A stretch of 40,712 nt of DNA from Paenibacillus doosanensis (GTDB taxonomy: Bacteria > Bacillota > Bacilli > Paenibacillales > NBRC-103111): positions 1 to 40,712 of the forward strand of contig NZ_JANYUY010000063.1 in the NCBI RefSeq assembly GCF_025060755.1. Direction: 5' to 3'. Under the pieces are notes generated by a model. That model did not search any database and was not told where the DNA came from. It saw nothing but the letters and a program-made list of their open reading frames with translations. Both the position numbers and the translations under genes were made by a program. Every line of letters starts with the position of its first letter. The first letter of the stretch is position 1. Of this stretch, positions 35,644 to 40,712 are shown one piece after another.

Positions 35644-38232
35644 TTAGCTTACGATAACATAAACAGTCGTTTTCTTCTTGCCGTACGTTATCGTCACCGT
35701 AGCCTTGCCTTTGCCCGTCGCCTTGATGATGCCGTCCTTGACGTCGGCGACACGGATATTGCTCGAAGTCCACAGTGCCGGAATCGTTACATCCTCTTCC
35801 GTCAAATCCTCATAGGTAGCAGTCGCTTTAACCTCTCCCGTCGATCCGGCCTTCAGTTCCAAAATGACGTTGTCGGTCTTCAAATATTTCAGCTTGTCAA
35901 TTTCGACCGGAATCGCGAGGCTCTTGCCTCCGAACGAGGCGGTGATCGTCGCGTTGCCTGCCGATACGCCGGTCACCAGACCGTCGGTGACATCGGCAAT
36001 TTTGTAGTTGCTCGATTTCCACTGAGCGCTCGTTGTAACCTCTTTTTTCGTGCCGTCGGCAAGCGTCGCCGTCAAGACAAGCTGCGCCGTAGAACCGCTC
36101 TTCGTCGAAACAAACCGTTTGTCCACGTCCAAAGCGGAGATAACGCCGATCTCGACCGAGATGGAAATCGTCTTGCCGCCGTATTTCGCCGTCACCGTCG
36201 CTTTGCCGCGAGCAACAGGCGTCAGAGCCCCTTTGTCTACGGTCACCAGAGCCGGATTGCTTGAGGTCCATTCCGCATCCGCGGTAACATCCTTGGCGAT
36301 GCCGTCGGAATCGGTCGCGCTCAGCGTAATCGTACGGATATCGCCCAAGTCAAAGCTGACGGACGCGGGGCTGGCCGTTAGCTTGTCAGCCATATCCACC
36401 TTCACGGTGAAGGTGACCGACTTGGTTTCGAACGATGCGGTGATCGATACTTCGCCGGAGGCGAGCGCCGTAATAACGCCCTCGTCAACCGTCGCTATCT
36501 TCTCGCTGGAGCTCACCCAAGTCGCATCCTGCAGCACGTCCTTCGTCGTGCCGTCCGTATAAGTAGCCGTCAGGTCGAGCTTCTGCGTCGCTCCCTTATT
36601 CATGGAAATGCTCGTCAGGCTTTTGGTCGTCAAACTCTTCAATACGCCTACGGACACTTGCACCGTCGCCGATCTCGTGCCGTATTTGGCCGTAATCGTA
36701 GCAGCTCCTGTGCCTACTCCGCTAATCAACCCTTTGCGAACCTCGGCGATCGCCGGGGCGCTGGAAGACCATTCCGCTTTTTCCGTAATGTCTTCGGTCT
36801 TGCCGTCGCTGTAAATCGCGCTCAATGTAATCTGCTCGTAGCTTCCCGTCTGGAAACTGACGGTTTTCTTGCTCGGCTTGATGATCGTCGGAATATCCAC
36901 CGACACTTGAATCGTAACGCTTTTCTCACCGTAGGTGGCCGTAACCGTCGCTTCGCCGGCCTTGTAGGCCGTCACCTTGCCGTTAAGCACATAGGCGATA
37001 GCTTCGTTATCGACCGACCATTTGGCTTGGGTTGTCACATCCTCGCGCGTACCGTCCGCATAAGTGGCCCATAGCGTAATCGTATCGCTGCCTCCGGTTT
37101 GCAGATCGATGGCGTCCTTCTCGGGCTCCAATCTTCTAGGCACATCGACGTCGACGATGACGCCGGCCGTTTTCTCGCCGTATTTGGCGGTAACCGTCAC
37201 TTCGCCGGAAGCGTTGGCGAACAGCTTGCCCTTCACGACGCTGACGATCGAATCGTCGCTGGAGCTCCACTCGGCGCGATCGGTAATCTCCTCCGGATTG
37301 CCCTCGGCGTAGCTGGCCATCAGCTTCAGCTGCTCGGTGCCGTTTTTCTTCATCAGTACGGTCTCCGTACCGAGATCCAGCTTAATGGCGTTGTCCACTT
37401 CGACTTTAATCGTCGTCTTCTTGGTGCCGTATGAAGCAGTAATCGTAGCCTGTCCCGGACCGTAGCCGGTAATCTTCCCTTTGATCACATCGGCAATATC
37501 CGGATTGTCCGACTCCCACTCCGCACGGTCCGATACATCCTCGGAGCTGCCGTCCGGGTAAGTCGCGAACAGCTTGATCGTTTCGGAATCGTTCAATAAG
37601 AGCGACAGTTTCGATTTCTCGGGATCGACCCGTTTGACGATTTCGATATTGACGGGAATCGACACCGTTTGGCTGTTGTAGGATGCAGAGACGATCGCCG
37701 TCCCCGAGCTTTGTCCCGTAACCAAACCGTTCACGACGGTAGCTACCTGGCCGTTGTCGATGTTCCATTCGGCTTTGGTCGTTACATCTTCCGTCGTTCC
37801 GTCGTCATAATAAGCGGTGAGAGTCACCTGCTCGGAATTTCCTTTGCGCAAATCGATCGTTTGCTTATCTTTGATGAGCGAGCGAACATGCTTGCTTACA
37901 GTCACGTTCACGATGACGGTTTTCCCCAGGTAAGTCGCCGTAATGACGGCTTTGCCTTCCTTCTTCGCCGTTACCGCTCCCGCATAAACCGAAGCTACGT
38001 CGGACGCTCCCGAGTTCCAATCCGTCTTGACGGTAACATTCTCGGTCGTTCCGGTATCGTACACAGCCGTTGCCGTTAGCGATGCGGTCCCCCCGACCTC
38101 CAGCGTGAGCTCGTTTTTATTCAGCACCAGACTGGAAATTTCCGCCGCCATCGCGCTCATTGCGCCGAAGCCGCTTGAAACGATAGTCAAAACAAGCAGC
38201 CATACCATAAGCTTTGTTGCCCGCAAACCCAT
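35644..38232 (-). CDS. Large secreted protein of ten bacterial Ig-like (Big_2) repeats
   Basis: The 862-residue protein consists of a signal peptide (ending SAMAAE near residue 31) and ten repeats of about 83 residues, with nothing after the last. Each repeat follows the Big_2 pattern: a strand with a Lys/Ser-rich start, LTATYxDGTxEDVTxxAxW, SSxxxIAxVxxGxVTAxxxG and ATVTAxYGxKxxxVxV. Such domains form stiff extracellular rods and often carry SLH or enzyme domains, but no anchor or catalytic domain is present. The start ATG has GGGAG about 8 bases upstream. Retention on the surface, if any, would depend on binding by the repeats themselves. Confidence 0.92.
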   Translation of the reverse strand: MGLRATKLMVWLLVLTIVSSGFGAMSAMAAEISSLVLNKNELTLEVGGTASLTATAVYDTGTTENVTVKTDWNSGASDVASVYAGAVTAKKEGKAVITATYLGKTVIVNVTVSKHVRSLIKDKQTIDLRKGNSEQVTLTAYYDDGTTEDVTTKAEWNIDNGQVATVVNGLVTGQSSGTAIVSASYNSQTVSIPVNIEIVKRVDPEKSKLSLLLNDSETIKLFATYPDGSSEDVSDRAEWESDNPDIADVIKGKITGYGPGQATITASYGTKKTTIKVEVDNAIKLDLGTETVLMKKNGTEQLKLMASYAEGNPEEITDRAEWSSSDDSIVSVVKGKLFANASGEVTVTAKYGEKTAGVIVDVDVPRRLEPEKDAIDLQTGGSDTITLWATYADGTREDVTTQAKWSVDNEAIAYVLNGKVTAYKAGEATVTATYGEKSVTIQVSVDIPTIIKPSKKTVSFQTGSYEQITLSAIYSDGKTEDITEKAEWSSSAPAIAEVRKGLISGVGTGAATITAKYGTRSATVQVSVGVLKSLTTKSLTSISMNKGATQKLDLTATYTDGTTKDVLQDATWVSSSEKIATVDEGVITALASGEVSITASFETKSVTFTVKVDMADKLTASPASVSFDLGDIRTITLSATDSDGIAKDVTADAEWTSSNPALVTVDKGALTPVARGKATVTAKYGGKTISISVEIGVISALDVDKRFVSTKSGSTAQLVLTATLADGTKKEVTTSAQWKSSNYKIADVTDGLVTGVSAGNATITASFGGKSLAIPVEIDKLKYLKTDNVILELKAGSTGEVKATATYEDLTEEDVTIPALWTSSNIRVADVKDGIIKATGKGKATVTITYGKKKTTVYVIVS

Positions 38233-38427
38233 TGTTCCATCTCCCTAAATCTTTTTTTGTTGCTCCTCCGAATGTGGGCGGTTCAATTCAGAACCATACT
38301 TATCTTATATCGACAAATTCCCGCAAAAAGTTTAGGTTTTCAACCTGAAAATACGCTGAAAACGGAACATTTTCTACGGGGTTTCGGGCCTCGCCGGCAG
38401 CCCGGAACCTGCAGCGGAGTCAAGCCA

Positions 38428-38526
38428 TGTGGATAACTTCGCCTGTGGATATGTGCATACCCTTATGCCGATCTGTACACAATCTGCGTTTTTGGTTTGT
38501 TAATTTGTGTATAAATCTGTGTATAA
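38428..38526 (+). promoter_or_regulatory. Cluster of four DnaA-box-like sites
   Basis: TGTGGATAA (38428-38436), TGTGGATAT (38444-38452), TGTGTATAA (38506-38514) and TGTGTATAA (38518-38526) all lie in one orientation. Three match the complement of the TTATNCACA consensus exactly and one has a single change. The last two overlap the promoter of the ABC-F gene. The region is not at an origin, so regulation by DnaA or titration of DnaA are the possible roles. Confidence 0.5.
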
Positions 38527-38527
38527 T
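38497..38527 (+). promoter_or_regulatory. Putative promoter of the ABC-F gene
   Basis: TTGTTA (38497-38502) and TATAAT (38522-38527), spacer 19 bases, with TGTG directly before the -10 as often seen in Bacillus promoters. The leader would be about 120 bases long. A short AGGTT/AACCT hairpin at 38334-38346 lies upstream. The rest of the 38233-38652 gap holds no gene. Confidence 0.45.
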
Positions 38528-38652
38528 TCAATGGTCATCGTTTTTTTCCGGATTTCGAAGCTGAAAAACAGCCCGGAACATGATACACTGAAGGGTATGA
38601 AAACATTGCGGTTTTTTGAAAAAACGCGCAACTTATGTTTAGGGGGCTTATC

Positions 38653-40608
38653 ATGCTGCTGCAAGTATCGGGAATAACCAAAAGCTACGGAATCAACACC
38701 GTGCTTTCGAATATATCGCTGCAAATCGAAGCAAGGGAGCGGATCGGCCTCGTCGGCGTCAACGGCGCGGGCAAATCGACGCTGCTGCAGATTATCGCCG
38801 GGGAGATGTCTTACGATTCCGGGGATATTTTCAAAGCCAAAGAAACTAAGATCGGCTATTTGAAGCAAAATAGCGGGCTCCAGTCGGACAAATCGATCTG
38901 GGAGGAAATGCGCAGCGTCTTCGCCCATCTGGATGAGGCGGAACAGGAGCTGCGCAAGCTGGAGTCGATGATGTCCGCCCCCGAGGTGCTGGCGGACGAG
39001 AAGCTGACCGAAGATACGATGAAGCGTTACGCTTCCTTATCGGAATGGTTCAAGGAACGGGGCGGCTACGAAGCGGAGGCCCGCATCCGCGGCATCCTGC
39101 ACGGCATGGGCTTCGGCGGCTTTGCTCCGGAGACGCTGGTAAACACGCTGAGCGGAGGGCAAAAAACGCGTCTCGCCTTGGCCAAAATGCTGCTGCAGGC
39201 GCCGGACCTGCTGCTCCTCGACGAGCCGACCAACCATCTGGACATTCAAACGCTGACTTGGCTTGAAGGCTATTTGCGTTCGTATTCCGGTTCCATTCTC
39301 GTCGTCTCGCATGACCGGTATTTTCTCGATGCGCTCGTTACGGCCATTTACGAAATCGAGCGGACGACCTCGAAGCGTTACACCGGCAACTACACCCGTT
39401 ATGTCGAAACCAAGCAGGCCGAATATGAGATTCAGTTGAAGCAGTTCGAAAAGCAGCAGGAAGAAATCGCCAAGATGGAGGAATTCGTGCAGCGCAATCT
39501 GGTGCGCGCTTCCACGACCAAGCGGGCGCAAAGCCGCCGCAAAGCGCTGGAGAAAATGGATCGTCTGGACAAGCCGCTCGGCGAATTGAAACGGGCTCAC
39601 TTCGCCTTCGAGGTGGAGCAGACGTCAGGCAAGGAAGTGCTGCAGGTCAGCGATGTCTCCGTCTCTTATGACGGCCGGCAGCCGCTGCTGCGCGACGTGT
39701 CGTTCCAGCTGCGCCGCGGCGATACCGCCGCCTTGATCGGCCCGAACGGAATCGGCAAAACGACCCTGCTGAAGACGCTCATCGGCGCGCAGCAGCCTGA
39801 CAATGGCGACGTTCGCTGGGGAACCAACGTCCGTATCGGTTATTACGACCAGGAGCAAAAAGGGCTGAACCCGAACAACACGATTTTGGACGAGGTGTGG
39901 AATGCGTTCCCGAATCTGGAAGAGGCGCGCATACGCACCGTGCTCGGCAGCTTTTTGTTCAGCGGCGAGGATGTGTTCAAAAAAATCGCCGCGCTCAGCG
40001 GCGGCGAAAAAGCCCGCGTCTCGCTGGCCAAGCTGATGCTGGAGAAAGCCAACGTGCTGATTCTCGACGAGCCTACCAACCATCTGGATTTGTTCAGCAA
40101 GGAGGTACTGGAATCGGCGCTGATCGACTATGAAGGTACGCTGCTCTTCATTTCCCATGACCGCTATTTCCTGAACAAAATGGCCGAATCGATGCTCGAA
40201 TTAAGCCGTGACGGCGTGACCTCCTATTTGGGCAACTATGACGACTATGTGGAAAAAAAGCAGGAGCTTGCCGAGATCGAGCAGCAGCGGCTCGCCGCCG
40301 AAGCGGCAAAAAGCAAAGGCAGCGCAAACGCGGGCAAATCGTCCGCCGCACCCCAGCCGGCCGCCGAGAATAACTATGAGGCCAACAAGCAAGCCAAGCG
40401 GGAGGAACGCTCCAAGCAGCGCAAGCTGGAACAGCTCGAGCAGGAGATCGCCAAGCTGGAGGAGGAAATCTCCGCGCTGGAGACCGAGCTCGCCAGTCCG
40501 GAAGTGTATAACGATTATGTCCGCGTCCAACAAACGAATGAAGCGATCGAAGATCGCAAGAACCGGCTTGCCGGCTGCTATGAGCAGTGGGAACAGCTGG
40601 CGGAATAA
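38653..40608 (+). CDS. ydiF: ABC-F family ATPase (YdiF-like)
   Basis: About 651 residues from ATG 38653, with AGGGGGC 7 bases upstream. Two ABC domains without membrane segments: Walker A GVNGAGKST and GPNGIGKTT, signatures LSGGQKTR and LSGGEKAR, each followed by LDEPTNHLD. A long charged linker lies between them (about 245-320) and a coiled-coil C-terminal domain from about 545. Proteins of this class act on the ribosome rather than in transport. The neighbourhood and length match YdiF of B. subtilis, which also lies near moaC, tatAY-tatCY and groESL, though here it faces the other way. Antibiotic resistance is not implied. Confidence 0.92.
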   Translation: MLLQVSGITKSYGINTVLSNISLQIEARERIGLVGVNGAGKSTLLQIIAGEMSYDSGDIFKAKETKIGYLKQNSGLQSDKSIWEEMRSVFAHLDEAEQELRKLESMMSAPEVLADEKLTEDTMKRYASLSEWFKERGGYEAEARIRGILHGMGFGGFAPETLVNTLSGGQKTRLALAKMLLQAPDLLLLDEPTNHLDIQTLTWLEGYLRSYSGSILVVSHDRYFLDALVTAIYEIERTTSKRYTGNYTRYVETKQAEYEIQLKQFEKQQEEIAKMEEFVQRNLVRASTTKRAQSRRKALEKMDRLDKPLGELKRAHFAFEVEQTSGKEVLQVSDVSVSYDGRQPLLRDVSFQLRRGDTAALIGPNGIGKTTLLKTLIGAQQPDNGDVRWGTNVRIGYYDQEQKGLNPNNTILDEVWNAFPNLEEARIRTVLGSFLFSGEDVFKKIAALSGGEKARVSLAKLMLEKANVLILDEPTNHLDLFSKEVLESALIDYEGTLLFISHDRYFLNKMAESMLELSRDGVTSYLGNYDDYVEKKQELAEIEQQRLAAEAAKSKGSANAGKSSAAPQPAAENNYEANKQAKREERSKQRKLEQLEQEIAKLEEEISALETELASPEVYNDYVRVQQTNEAIEDRKNRLAGCYEQWEQLAE

Positions 40609-40611
40609 ACC

Positions 40612-40645
40612 GAAGGCGCCTGAGCGAATCAGGCGCCTTCTAATT
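40612..40645. terminator. Terminator between two converging genes
   Basis: GAAGGCGCCTGA (40612-40623) pairs exactly with TCAGGCGCCTTC (40629-40640) around GCGAA. It ends the ABC-F transcript, and its right arm contains the stop codon of the facing gene. Confidence 0.9.
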
Positions 40646-40712
40646 TGAGCAGCAGGAGCGGCACGCTGCCGTATACAATCATCGTCGCCGCGGCGACGAT
40701 GCCGGAATCGTT
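40629..40712 (-). CDS. C-terminus of a membrane protein, partial
   Basis: The frame is open from the window edge to a TGA at 40631-40629 and reads NDSGIVAAATMIVYG, SVPLLLLKLEGA. It is one hydrophobic segment with a short cytoplasmic or outer tail. Too little is visible to name the family. The stop lies within the terminator hairpin shared with the ABC-F gene. Confidence 0.6.
   Translation of the reverse strand, partial: NDSGIVAAATMIVYGSVPLLLLKLEGA

Noticed and set aside
38428-38526. Chromosomal replication origin
   Set aside because: DnaA-box-like sites are present, but there is no dnaA, dnaN or similar gene and no clear AT-rich unwinding region next to them.

Overview
The window looks like a chromosome segment of a Gram-positive, S-layer-forming member of the Bacillales, most likely Paenibacillaceae. 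The evidence is a CIRCE-controlled groES-groEL pair, a protein with three SLH domains, Gram-positive ribosome-binding sites with frequent GTG/TTG starts, and a neighbourhood (ABC-F protein, moaC, tatA, tatC, groES, groEL) that recalls the ydiF-moaC-tatAY-tatCY-groESL region of Bacillus subtilis. No species can be assigned from the sequence alone.

Layout. Positions 1-873 hold decayed insertion-sequence remnants. Positions 888-16810 are a visibly AT-rich block of genes packed head to tail on the minus strand: mannose-1-phosphate guanylyltransferase (manC), GDP-mannose dehydratase (gmd), a GDP-D-rhamnose-forming reductase (rmd), an ABC polysaccharide exporter (wzm, wzt) with a coiled-coil protein between its subunits, a glycosyltransferase-methyltransferase fusion, two more GT4 glycosyltransferases, and finally a UbiA-type phosphoribosyltransferase, a divergent PAP2 phosphatase, an EmrE-like small membrane protein and two paralogous polytopic GT-C-like proteins. 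Positions 17093-25151 run on the plus strand: the initiating polyprenyl-phosphate sugar-phosphate transferase, two GT4 glycosyltransferases, an O-antigen ligase-like membrane protein with a C-terminal TPR-like region, and an SLH surface protein. Together this reads as an S-layer protein glycosylation (slg-like) locus: glycan started on a lipid carrier, extended with GDP-D-rhamnose, capped by methylation, exported by Wzm/Wzt, and possibly transferred to the adjacent SLH protein by the ligase.

The most interesting part is 888-6262. The UbiA protein resembles the mycobacterial enzyme that makes decaprenyl-phosphoryl-5-phosphoribose. It sits beside a phosphatase, a flippase-like protein and two lipid-sugar-dependent transferases, while no DprE1/DprE2 epimerase genes are present. 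This suggests a self-contained polyprenyl-phosphate-ribofuranose pathway that decorates the exported glycan outside the cell. That is inference from gene families and context.

Positions 25699-32060 are GC-richer housekeeping genes on the minus strand: groEL, groES, tatC, tatA, a MoeA-like protein, mog, moaC and 5-formyltetrahydrofolate cyclo-ligase, with a structured region after groEL. Positions 32208-38232 hold a secreted endonuclease/exonuclease/phosphatase protein, a secreted three-repeat protein, a lipoprotein, and a large secreted protein of ten bacterial Ig-like repeats. Positions 38653-40608 encode a YdiF-like ABC-F ATPase whose promoter region carries four DnaA-box-like sites. The window ends in the C-terminus of a membrane protein on the minus strand.
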